From positions 23,939,911 through 24,003,910 of the forward strand of contig OZ025256.1 of NCBI GenBank assembly GCA_964019135.1: a stretch of 64,000 nt of DNA. The letters run 5' to 3'. A program made the translations under genes and the position numbers. Positions within the stretch are counted from its first letter, which is position 1. Every line of letters begins with the position of its first letter. Under the pieces are notes generated by a model, which was not told the DNA's origin, did no database searches, and saw only the letters and a list, made by a program, of their open reading frames with translations. Of this stretch, positions 33,101-45,100 are shown piece after piece. Source of the DNA: Arenicola marina (taxonomy: Eukaryota; Annelida; Polychaeta; Arenicolidae).

Positions 33101-36100
33101 TGTGTGATGTGTTATGACGCGGTGTTGGACTGTTGTGACGCTGTGTGTGATGTGTTATGACGCGGTGTTGGACTGTTGTGACGCTGTGTGTGATGTGTTA
33201 TGACGCGGTGTTGGACTGTTGTGACGCTGTGTGTGATGTGTTATGACGCGGTGTTGGACTGTTGTGACGCTGTGTGTGATGTGTTATGACGCGGTGTCGG
33301 ACTATTGTGACGCTGTGTGATGTGTTATGACGCGGTGTTGGACTGTTGTGACGCTGTGTGTGATGTGTTATGACGCGGTGTCGGACTGTTGTGACGCTGT
33401 GTGTGATGTGTTATGAGGCGGTGTTGGACTGTTGTGACGCTGTGTGTGATGTGTTATGACGCGGTGTTGGACTGTTGTGACGCTGTGTGTGATGTGTTAT
33501 GACGCGGTGTTGGACTGTTGTGACGCTGTGTGTGATGTGTTATGACGCGGTGTTGGACTGTTGTGACGCTGTGTGTGATGTGTTATGACGCGGTGTCGGA
33601 CTGTTGTGACGCTGTGTGTGATGTGTTATGACGCGGTGTTGGACTGTTGTGACGCTGTGTGTGATGTGTTATGACGCGGTGTTGGACTGTTGTGACGCTG
33701 TGTGTGATGTGTTATGACGCGGTGTTGGACTGTTGTGACGCTGTGTGTGATGTGTTATGACGCGGTGTTGGACTGTGGTGACGCTGTGTGTGATGTGTTA
33801 TGACGCGGTGTTGGACTGTAGTGACGCTGTGTGTGATGTGTTATGACGCGGTGTTGGACTGTTGTGACGCTGTGTGTGATGTGTTATGACGCGGTGTCGG
33901 ACTGTTGTGACGCTGTGTGTGATGTGTTATGACGCGGTGTTGGACTGTTGTGACGCTGTGTGTGATGTGTTATGACGCGGTGTTGGACTGTTGTGACGCT
34001 GTGTGTGATGTGTTATGACGCGGTGTCGGACTGTTGTGACGCTGTGTGATGTGTTATGACGCGGTGTTGGACTGTTGTGACGCTGTGTGTGATGTGTTAT
34101 GACGCGGTGTCGGACTGTTGTGACGCTGTGTGTGATGTGTTATGACGCGGTGTTGGACTGTTGTGACGCTGTGTGTGATGTGTTATGACGCGGTGTTGGA
34201 CTGTGGTGACGCTGTGTGTGATGTGTTATGACGCGGTGTTGGACTGTAGTGACGCTGTGTGTGATGTGTTATGACGCGGTGTTGGACTGTTGTGACGCTG
34301 TGTGTGATGTGTTATGACGCGGTGTCGGACTGTTGTGACGCTGTGTGATGTGTTATGACGCGGTGTTGGACTGTTGTGACGCTGTGTGTGATGTGTTATG
34401 ACGCGGTGTCGGACTGTTGTGACGCTGTGTGTGATGTGTTATGACGCGGTGTTGGACTGTTGTGACGCTGTGTGTGATGTGTTATGACGCGGTGTCGGAC
34501 TGTTGTGACGCTGTGTGTGATGTGTTATGACGCGGTGTCGGACTGTTGTGACGCTGTGTGTGATGTGTTATGACGCGGTGTCGGACTGTTGTGACGTGCT
34601 GTTTGCAGACGACCTGATGTCGCTGCTGGACGCCGGCATTCACTCCGAACACCCCAGCGTCATCATCGACTCGGACGCCATGTTCAACGAGGATATGTTC
34701 GGCTACTCCTCCCTGCGGGGGCGGGCCAACCGGTCCAGGGCAGGTGAGGGGGGGGGGGAGCGGGCCAACCGGTCCAGGGCAGGTGAGGGGGGGGGGGGGC
34801 AACCGGTCCAGGGCAGGTGAGGGGCGGGCCAACCGGTCCAGGGCAGGTGAGGGGGGGGTGGGGGAGCGGGCCAACCGGTCCAGGGCAGGTGAGGGGGGCG
34901 GAGCGGACCAACCGGTCCAGGGCCATGTGAGGGGGGGGGGGGGGAGGAGCGGGCCAACCGGTCCAGGACAGGTGAGAGCGGGGGAGCGGGCCAACCAGTC
35001 CAGGGCAGGTGAGGGGGGGGGGGGGAGAGCGGTCCAGGGCAGGGGAGGGGGGGGGGGAGAGCGGGCCAACCGTCCAGGGCAGGTGAGGGGGGGGGAGCGG
35101 GCCAACCGGTCCAGGGCAGGTGAGGGGGGGNNNNNNNNNNNNNNNNNNNNNNNNNNNNNNNNNNNNNNNNNNNNNNNNNNNNNNNNNNNNNNNNNNNNNN
35201 NNNNNNNNNNNNNNNNNNNNNNNNNNNNNNNNNNNNNNNNNNNNNNNNNNNNNNNNNNNNNNNNNNNNNNNNNNNNNNNNNNNNNNNNNNNNNNNNNNNN
35301 NNNNNNNNNNNNNNNNNNNNNNNNNNNNNNAGGCGGGGGGGGGGGGGGGGCAACCGGTCTAGGGCAGGTGAGAGCGGGGGAGCGGGCCAACCGGTCCAGG
35401 GCAGGTGAGAGCGGGGGAGGGGGGCCAACCAGTCCAGGGCAGGTGAGAGTGGGGGGGGGAGCGGGCTAACCAGTCCAGAGCAGGTAAGAGCGGGGGAGCG
35501 GGCCAACCAGTCCAGAGCAGGTCAGAGGGGGGGTGGGGGGGGGCAACCGGTCCAGGGCAAGTGAGAAGGTTGGGTGGGCGGGACCTGTCCAGAGTGGTCA
35601 GAGGGTGGGGGTGGGGCAACCGGTTCAGGGCAGGTGAAAGAGGGAGGGTTGGCCAACCGGTCCAGGGCAGGTGAGAAATACATGTAGCGGTTATTACAAA
35701 CATTCACTGATTGAATCTGTATCCCAATGCCGAAATGACGTCGCATCCTTCTGGCGTAATGCCGTTGCATCCTGTTGTCGTGCTGACGTCACATCCTGTT
35801 GTCGTGCTGACGTCACACCGGGATATGTTGTCTGTGTCAGGCGAGCGGGATGCAGACCGGGACTCTATCTTCCGGATCCGTGAGCGGACGCGGTGGCTGG
35901 ACAGCGCGCTGCGGGAGGACCCGGCCGCCCTGAGCCGTCTGGACCGGGACCGCACGGATGGGCTGCTGGCCGAGCCCGCAAGAGCGGCGCCCCGCCCCAG
36001 AACCCGCTCACCTTCGGCGAGGAGCTCCAGTACTGGACGGACAAGGTGAGGCGCCGGGCGCGGCTCACTGCGCAAGGAGGGCCGCCCCGATAGCTCAGTG

Positions 36101-39100
36101 GGCTACAGCGCTCGCATTGAGTGCTCTGGCCACCGGAGAACCGGAGGGCACGTGGGTCGGTGGTTCCAGCCCTGCTGTGGTCATGTCTGTGTGGTCGCAG
36201 GATAAACATCCCACGTCCTTCTTCGCAAAGAGTAGGGGGTTACCCTGGACATGGCTCCGCTCTTTCCTTCCTAAAGGGTCGTGAATATACACCCAACCAC
36301 TGCTCAAGAGCACTGGGTGACCTGCGATACTTGGGCGACTAACACTGAGCAATACTGAAGGTTGACTACGATGCTATGGATTATAATTATCGCTATATGG
36401 GCCAAGAATCTTGAGTAACAATTCATGTACCGTGTAAAGTAGGCTCGTCGAACGCCGGTGGTTGTCATGGAGACAGGTAGCCATAACTTACACGTGACCG
36501 GAAGTGACGCTGTCGCCCCCGTGGTTCCAATGCTGACTGGTTGGCTTTGTGTTTACAGGACGGAGGCTGCCCCAGGTTCAGCCACATCGCCGCCATGCAC
36601 TCCGAGCTGGTGGCCATCAACTGCAGCGGACAGCTGTGTCAGTGGAAGTGGGCCGACCCGGAGCCCTTCCACACCATGGAGGTAGGCGGGCAGTCTTTAT
36701 AGCCATGGACGCACTGCGCCTAGTTTTGGTTTATGTAAATGTGCGTGGCTCGAAAGGTTCTATGCAAATATGCGTGTTATTGGAAGGTTGCTATGTAAGT
36801 GCGCGTGTTATTGTGGGTTGCTATGTAAGTGCGCGTGTTATTGGTAGGTTGCTATGTAAGTGCGCGTGTTATTGGTGTGTTTTGTGCGTGTTATTGAAGG
36901 GTTATAATGTAAGTGCACCTGTCCCCCCTCGCCAGAGTGCCGCCATCCTGCACCCCAAGGCCGCCGCGCTGTGCCTGGTGCCCGAGAGGATTGTGGGTCT
37001 GGCGGCCTGCAGCGTCCGAGCCTCGGTCTGGACAGAGTCTGGCAAGGTACGTCTCATGGCGGGTCACACCCACCCCGCCTCCACCGTCTCTACCCACCCC
37101 ACCTCGCCTGTCTCCACCCGCCCCGTCTCCACCCACCCCACCCCCACCCACGTCGCCTCATCCGTTTCCACCCACCCCGCCTCGCCCGTCTCCACCCACC
37201 CCGTCTCCACCCACCCCGCCTCGCCCGTCTCCAGCCACCCCGTCTCCACCCACCCCGCCTCGCCCGTCTCCACCCACCCCGTCTCCACTGACACCGCCTC
37301 GCCGTCTTCACTCACCCCGCCTCGCCCGTCTCCACCACCCCGCCTCGCCCGTCTCCACTGACACCGCCTCGCCCGTCTCCACTCACCCCGCCTCGCCCGT
37401 CTCCACTCACCCCGCCTCGCCCGTCTCCACTCACCCCGCCTCGCCCGTCTCCACCCACGTCGCCTCGCCCGTCTCCACTCACCCCGCCTCGCCCGTGTCC
37501 ACCCACGTCGCCTCGCCCGTCTCCACTCACCCCGCCTCGCCCGTCTCCACTCACCCCGCCTCACCCGTCTCCACTCACCCCGCCTCGCCCGTCTCCACTC
37601 ACCCCGCCTCGCCCGTCTCCACCCACCCCGCCGCGCCCGTCTCCACCCACGTCGCCTCGCCCGTCTCCACTCACCCCGCCTCGCCCGTCTCCACCCACCC
37701 CGCCTCGCCTGTCTCCACCCACCCCGCCTCGCCCGTCTCCACTCACCCCGCCTCACCCGTCTCCACTCACGCCGCCTCGCCCGTCTCCACTCCCCGCCTC
37801 GCCCGTCCCCACTCACCCCGCCTCGCCCGTCTCCACTCACGCCGCCTCGCCCGTCTCCACTCACCCCGCCTCGCCCGTCTCCACTCACCTCGCCTCGCCC
37901 GTCTCCACCCACCCCACCTCGCCCGTCTCCACCCACGTCGCCTCGCCCGTCTCCACTCACCCCGCCTCGCCCGTCTCCACTCACCCCGCCTCGCCCGTCT
38001 CCACTCACCCCGCCTCACCCGTCTCCACTCACCCCGCCTCGCCCGTCTCCACTCACCCCGCCTCACCCGTCTCCACTTACCCCGCCTCGCCCGTCTCCGT
38101 CCCACCCCGCCTCGCCCGTCTCCACTGACACCGCCTCGCCCGTCTCCACTCACCCCGCCTCGCCCGTCTCCACTCACCTTGCCTCGCCCGTCTCCACTCA
38201 CCCCGCCTCGCCGTCTTCACTCACCCCGCCGCGCCGTCTCCACCCACCCCGCCTCGCCCGTCTCCACCCACCCCGTCTCCACCCACCCCGTCTCCACCCA
38301 CCCCGCCTCGCCCGTCTCCACTCACCCGCCTCGCCCGTCTCCACTCACCCCCTCGCCCGTCTCCACTCACCCCGCCTCGCCCGTCTCCACTGTCACCGCC
38401 TCGCCCGTCTCCACTGACACCGCCTCGCCCGTCTCCACTCACCCCGCCGCGCCCGTCTCCCCTCACCCCGCCTCGCCCGTCTCCTCTCACCCCGCCTCGC
38501 CCGTCTCCACTCACCCCGCCTCGCCCGTCTCCACTCACCCCGCCTCGCCCGTCTCCACTCACCCTGCCTCGCCCGTCTCCACTCACCCCGCCTCGCCCGT
38601 CTCCACTCACCCCGCCGCGCCCGTCTCCACTCACCCCGCCGCGCCCGTCTCCACTCACCCCGCCTCGCCCGTCTCCACTCACCCCGCCTCGCCCGTCTCC
38701 ACTGACACCGCCTCGCCCGTCTCCACTCACCCCGCCTCGCCCGTCTCCACTTACCCCGCCGCGCCCGTCTCCACTCACCCCGCCGCGCCCGTCTCCACTC
38801 AACCCGCTTCGACATAAATATCAGTTTGCGTAGCCGCCAGACGAGCCATGACGCTGCTGTCTGTGGGTCGCGCAGGTGTCTATAACGCTGCTGGGTGTGT
38901 GTCGCGATGGTGTCTATAACGCGGCTGTCTGTCTGTTTGTCGCGCAGGTGTCTACCTGGGTGGACGAGTCCCTCAGCATCGTGTCCACCAAGCTGGAGCA
39001 CCCGGCTCAGAGCTTCCCCGAGTTCCACTCCGACAAGATCGTCTCGCTCCACGCCTGCTCACTCTACACCTGCGCCCGCCTCGACAGTGGCGCCCTCTAC

Positions 39101-42100
39101 TGGTGGTAAGTAGCGTTGAATGCCACTGTACACCTGCGCCCGCCTCGACAGTGGCGCCCTCTACTGGTGGTAAGTAGCGTTGAATGCCACTGTACACCTG
39201 CGCCCGCCTCGACAGTGGCGCCCTCTGCTGGTGGTAAGTAGCGTTAAATGCCACTGTACACCTGCGCCCGCCTCGACAGTGGCGCCCTCTGCTGGTGGTA
39301 AGTAGCATTGAATGCTCACTGCACACCTGCGCCCGACTCGACAGTGGCGCCCTCTGCTGGTGGTAAGTAGCGTTGAATGCTCTCTCACATGGGGATCAGG
39401 CCGAACAGAGTTGTTTATCTCTCTCACAGTGGGATCATGCCGAACAGAGTTGTTTATCTCTCTCACAGGGGGATCATGCCTAACAGAGTTGTTTATCTCT
39501 CTCACAGGGGGATCATGCCGAACAGAGTTGTTTATCTCTCTCACAGGGGGATCATGCCTAACAGAGTTGTTTATCTCTCTCACAGGGGGATCATGCCGAA
39601 CAGAGTTGTTTATCTCTCTCACAGGGGGATCATGCCTAACAGAGTTGTTTCTCTCTCTCACAGGAGGATCATGCCTAACAGAGTTGTTTATCTCTCTCAC
39701 AGGGGGATCAGGCCGAACAGAGTTGTTTATCTCTCTCACAGGGGGATCATGCCGAACAGAGTTGTTTATCTCTCTCACAGGAGGATCATGCCTAACAGAG
39801 TTGTTTATCTCTCTCACAGGGGGATCAGGCCGAACAGAGTTGTTTATCTCTCTCACAGGGGGATCAGGCCGAACAGAGTTGTTTATCTCTCTCACAGGGG
39901 GATCATGCCTAACAGAGTTGTTTATCTCTCTCACAGGAGGATCATGCCTAACAGAGTTGTTTATCTCTCTCACAGGGGGATCAGGCCGAACAGAGTTGTT
40001 TATCTCTCTCACAGGGGGATCATGCCGAACAGAGTTGTTTATCTCTCTCACAGGAGGATCATGCCTAACAGAGTTGTTTATCTCTCTCACAGGGGGATCA
40101 TGCCGAACAGAGTTGTTTATCTCTCTCACAGGGGGATCATGCCTAACAGAGTTGTTTATCTCTCTCACAGGGGGATCATGCCTAACAGAGTTGTTTATCT
40201 CTCTCACAGGGGGATTATGCCTAACAGAGTTGTTTATCTCTCTCACAGGGGGATCATGCCGAACAGAGTTGTTTATCTCTCTCACAGGGGGATCATGCCT
40301 AACAGAGTTGTTTATCTCTCTCACAGGGGGATCATGCCTAACAGAGTTGTTTATCTCTCTCACGGGGGGATCATGCCTAACAGGGTTGTTTATCTCTCTC
40401 ACAGGGGGATCATGCCTAACAGGGTTGTTTATCTCTCTCACAGGGGGGTCATGCCTACCAGGATTGTTTATCTCTCTCACAGGGGGGTCATGCCTACCAG
40501 AGTTGTTTATCTCTCTCACAGGGGGATAATGCCTAACAGGGTTGTTTATCTCTCTCACAGGGGGATCATGCCCAACAGAGTTGTTTATCTCTCTCACAGG
40601 GGGATCATGCCTAACAGAGTTGTTTATCTCTCTCACAGGGGGATCATGCCTAACAGGGTTGTTTATCTCTCTCACAGGGGGATCATGCCTAACAGAGTTG
40701 TTTATCTCTCTCACAGGGGGATCATGCCGAACAGAGTTGTTTATCTCTCTCACAGGGGGGTCATGCCTAACAGAGTTGTTTATCTCTCACAGGGGGATCA
40801 TGCCTAACAGAGTTGTTTATCTCTCTCACAGGGGGGTCATGCCTAACAGAGTTGTTTATCTCTCACAGGGGGATCATGCCTAACAGAGTTGTTTATCTCT
40901 CTCACAGGGGGATCATGCCTAACAGAGTTGTTTATCTCTCTCACAGGGGGATTATGCCTAACAGAGTTGTTTATCTCTCTCACAGGGGGATCATGCCGAA
41001 CAGAGTTGTTTATCTCTCTCACAGGGGGATCATGCCTAACAGAGTTGTTTATCTCTCTCACAGGGGGATCATGCCTAACAGAGTTGTTTATCTCTCTCAC
41101 GGGGGGATCATGCCTAACAGGGTTGTTTATCTCTCTCACAGGGGGATCATGCCTAACAGGGTTGTTTATCTCTCTCACAGGGGGGTCATGCCTACCAGGA
41201 TTGTTTATCTCTCTCACAGGGGGGTCATGCCTACCAGAGTTGTTTATCTCTCTCACAGGGGGATAATGCCTAACAGGGTTGTTTATCTCTCTCACAGGGG
41301 GATCATGCCCAACAGAGTTGTTTATCTCTCTCACAGGGGGATCATGCCTAACAGAGTTGTTTATCTCTCTCACAGGGGGATCATGCCTAACAGGGTTGTT
41401 TATCTCTCTCACAGGGGGATCATGCCTAACAGAGTTGTTTATCTCTCTCACAGGGGGATCATGCCGAACAGAGTTGTTTATCTCTCTCACAGGGGGGTCA
41501 TGCCTAACAGAGTTGTTTATCTCTCACAGGGGGATCATGCCTAACAGAGTTGTTTATCTCTCTCACAGGGGGGTCATGCCTAACAGAGTTGTTTATCTCT
41601 CACAGGGGGATCATGCCTAACAGAGTTGTTTATCTCTCTCACAGGGGGGTCATGCCTAACAGAGTTGTTTATCTCTCACAGGGGGATCATGCCTAACAGA
41701 GTTGTTTATCTCTCACAGGGGGATCATGCCTAACAGAGTTGTTTATCTCTCTCACAGGGGGATCATGCCTAACAGAGTTGTTTATCTCTCTCACAGGGGG
41801 ATCATGCCTAACAGAGTTGTTTATCTCTCACAGGGGGATCATGCCTAACAGAGTTGTTTATCTCTCACAGGGGGATCATGCCTAACAGAGTTGTTTATCT
41901 CTCTCACAGGGGGATCATGCCTAACAGAGTTGTTTATCTCTCTCACAGGGGGATCATGCCTAACAGAGTTGTTTATCTCTCACAGGGGGATCATGCCCTT
42001 CGGGCAGCGGCGCAAGTTGGTGGAAAAGGCCCGGTCACGTGGCCGGAAGTCTGGCAAGGGCGTGGGAGGCGGAGGTCTGCTAAGTACTTCCGGTGTCGGT

Positions 42101-45100
42101 GCTGAGTCGAGTAAGGGGGGCGGCGAGCTGGCGAGCGGAATCCAGGTGTGTCTCCGGAGCAGTCCCATCTACCACTGCGGGGCCCTGGCCTTCACGGCCG
42201 TGGACGGTGTCCCCAAGGTCGGCCAGCTCATGGAGGCCGCTTGGTCGCTCAACAGCACCTGTCGCTTCAAGATCAAGACATGCCTCAGGTGAGTTCTCTG
42301 TGTCCTTCGGCATAAACACCCCCCCCCCCCCCTTCAGATAAAACTGTTGTGTTGTGATTGCTGCACCCCGCTGACCGGTAAACTGTTGTGTTGTGATTGC
42401 TGCACCCCGCTGACCGGTGAACTGTTGTGTTGTGATTGCTGCACCCCGCTGACCGGTGAACTGTTGTGTTGTTGACAGTGAGACGCGGACCGAGTCTAAG
42501 AGTGAGAGCCGTCCCAGTGACACCTTCAAGCCAGACATGCCGCCACCGCCCTCCCCTGCCTCCTCCACGTGCAGCGACCACAGCGGCCACTCCATCGTCA
42601 GCCCGGGACCCTTCAGTAAGTGTAACAACGGTTCATCGAGATGTCTCAAATACTGTACAATTCCCAGGCCACGCCTCATAGACATAGAGGAGACTTCTGT
42701 GCCACTTTGGCCACGTGCTTGGGTGTTCTGTCACCAATGACGCCGCCTTGGCTTCTGTAACCCCTGGGCCACCCTTCACCCCTGGCTGCCGTTACCCCGG
42801 GGCACCTCTCCCTCACCCCTGGCTGCCGTTACCCCGGGGCACCTCTCCCTCACCCCTGGGTGCCGTAGCGCCCGGGGCACCTCTCCCTCACCCCTGGCTG
42901 CCGTTACCCCGGGGCACGTCTCCCTCACCCCTGGCTGCCGTAGCCCCCGGGGCACCTCTCCCTCACCCCTGGCTGCCGTAGCCCCCGGGGCACCTCTCCC
43001 TCACCCCTGGCTGCCGTTACCCCGGGGCACGTCTCCCTCACCCCTGGCTGCCGTAGCCCCCGGGGCACCTCTCCCTCACCCATGACTGCCGTTACCCCGA
43101 GGCACGTCTCCCTCACCCATGACTGCCGTTACCCCGGGGCACGTCTCCCTCACCCCTGGCTGCCGTAGCCCCCGGGGCACCTCTCCCTCACCCCTGGCTG
43201 CCGTAGCCCCCGGGGCACCTCTCCCCCGCCCTGACTGCCGTAGCCTCCGGGGAACACCCCCCCCCCCCTCTCCCACCCCTGACGGCCGTAGCCCCCGGGA
43301 ACATCCCCCCACCCCTGGCTCCCGTAGCCCCCGGCGCACCCCCTTCACCCCTGAATGCCGTATCCCCCGGGGAACATCCCCTCCCCCACCCCTGGCTCCT
43401 GTAGCCCCCAGGGCACATCCCCACCCATGAGTGCCGTAGCCTCCGGGGCGCACCCCCCCCCCCCACCCCTGACTGCCGTGGGAACATCCCTTTCCCTTGA
43501 CTGCCGTAGCCCCCAGGGCACATCCCCCACCCGTGAGTGCCATAGCCCCCGGGGACCACCCCCCTCCCCCACCCCTGGCTCCCGTAGCCCCCCGGGGCAC
43601 ATCGCCCACCCCTGACTGCCGTATCCCCTGTTGAACATCCCCCCCCCCCCCACCCCTGGCTCCCGTAGTCCCCGGGGCACATCCCCCACCCCTGACTGCC
43701 GTAGCCACTGTAGGCTGAGGGTCTATGTGTACCTCCAGAGCGCAAGAAGCAGCCGACGCCCGCGAAGGAGGTGGAGAAGCGAGACGAGGAAGAGTGGCCG
43801 CTCAAGGACGTCGTCTTCATCGAGGACGTCAAGACGGTCCCGGTGGGGCGGGTGTTAAAGGTGGGTCAGTGCGTGTTAAAGGTGGGTCAGTGCGTGTTAA
43901 AGTGAGTCAGTGCCTGTTAAAGGTGGGTCAGTGCGTGTTATAGGTGGGACAGTTGACGGGCCGCGTGTTTAAGGTGGGTCAGTGAACAGGCCCCGTGTAT
44001 AAGGTGGGTCAGTGATCGGGCCTCGTGTTAAACATCCATAACAGATATGATCCATACCTAAGACCCTGTATTATCGCCCATGTTGACACGTGTCTTGCCT
44101 CGTTCCAGGTGGACGGGGCTTACGCCGCCGTGCGGTTTCCCCCCAAGGAACCCGAGCACCCCTCCCCCGCGGGGGGTGGTGGCGTGGGGGGCGCGGGGGG
44201 CACCTCGTCCTCGGCCTCCGCCGCCGCCGCCGCCGCCGCCGCCGCCAGCGGGGCGGGTGGCGCAGGTGGCGCGGGGGCGGCGCGAGACGACCCGGTGGCG
44301 GTGCTTCAGGACTGCCGCCTGCTGCGGAAGGACGAGCTGCAGGTGGTGCGCGGCAGTGGCGCCCCCAAGGTGCCGGACTGCTTCCAGCGCACCCCCCGCA
44401 GGGTGGCCGTCACCGAGCGGGGCCGAATCCTCACCCTCGCTGTCGACTCGCACGGTGAGTGTGCGGAGATTTTTATTATTATTATTATTATTAAATTGGT
44501 GCTTCAGGACGCTGTTGGGCACACAGCGGCTTACCTTGACGGAGAAACCTCACCACGACCCATGACCTATTGATCTGCTGTTTCGTGCACTAACCACAAC
44601 ACTGGGCTGGACAGGGATGACCTGGCCGTGGAGTCACCATGGCGACCAAGGGGTAGGGGGTGGGGTGTAATATAAGACATGTACTCGGAGGGTGTGAGCT
44701 CCCTAAGAGTGTCAACTGACAAGGACTACTTGACGTGAGGTCCCTAAGAGTGTCAACTGGCAAGGACTACTTGACGTGAGCTCCCTAAGAGTGTCAACTG
44801 TCAAGGACTACTTGACGTGAGCTCCCTAAGAGTGTCAACTGTCAAGGACTACTTGACGTGAGCTCCCTAAGAGTGTCAACTGTCAAGGACTACTTGACGT
44901 GAGCTCCCTAAGAGTGTCAACTGTCAAGGACTACTTGACGTGAGCTCCCTAAGAGTGTCAACTGGCAAGGACTACTTGACGTGAGGTCCCTAAGAGTGTC
45001 AACTGGCAAGGACTACTTGACGTGAGCTCCCTAAGAGTGTCAACTGTCAAGGACTACTTGACGTGAGCTCCCTAAGAGTGTCAACTGGCAAGGACTACTT

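Noticed and set aside
34744..35506. Pro-rich or Gly/Arg-rich open frames across the N gap
   Set aside because: Frames run through unknown bases and a G-rich intronic array; no conserved protein.
36913..38817. 634-codon open frame rich in Pro, Ser and His
   Set aside because: It is the 24-bp intronic repeat read through in frame. Equivalent long frames exist on the other strand, and the real UBR5 exon 11 ends at 37046 in another frame.
39161..41620. Open frames of 200-530 codons on both strands (e.g. [13 protein letters not shown] repeats)
   Set aside because: By-products of a 39-bp repeat (13 codons) without stops. Only the last 12 nt of unit sequence at the 41985 acceptor belong to UBR5.
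44058..44565. Alternative frames over UBR5 exon 16
   Set aside because: Shadows of the GC-rich exon. Only the [12 protein letters not shown] frame matches UBR5 and the splice phases.
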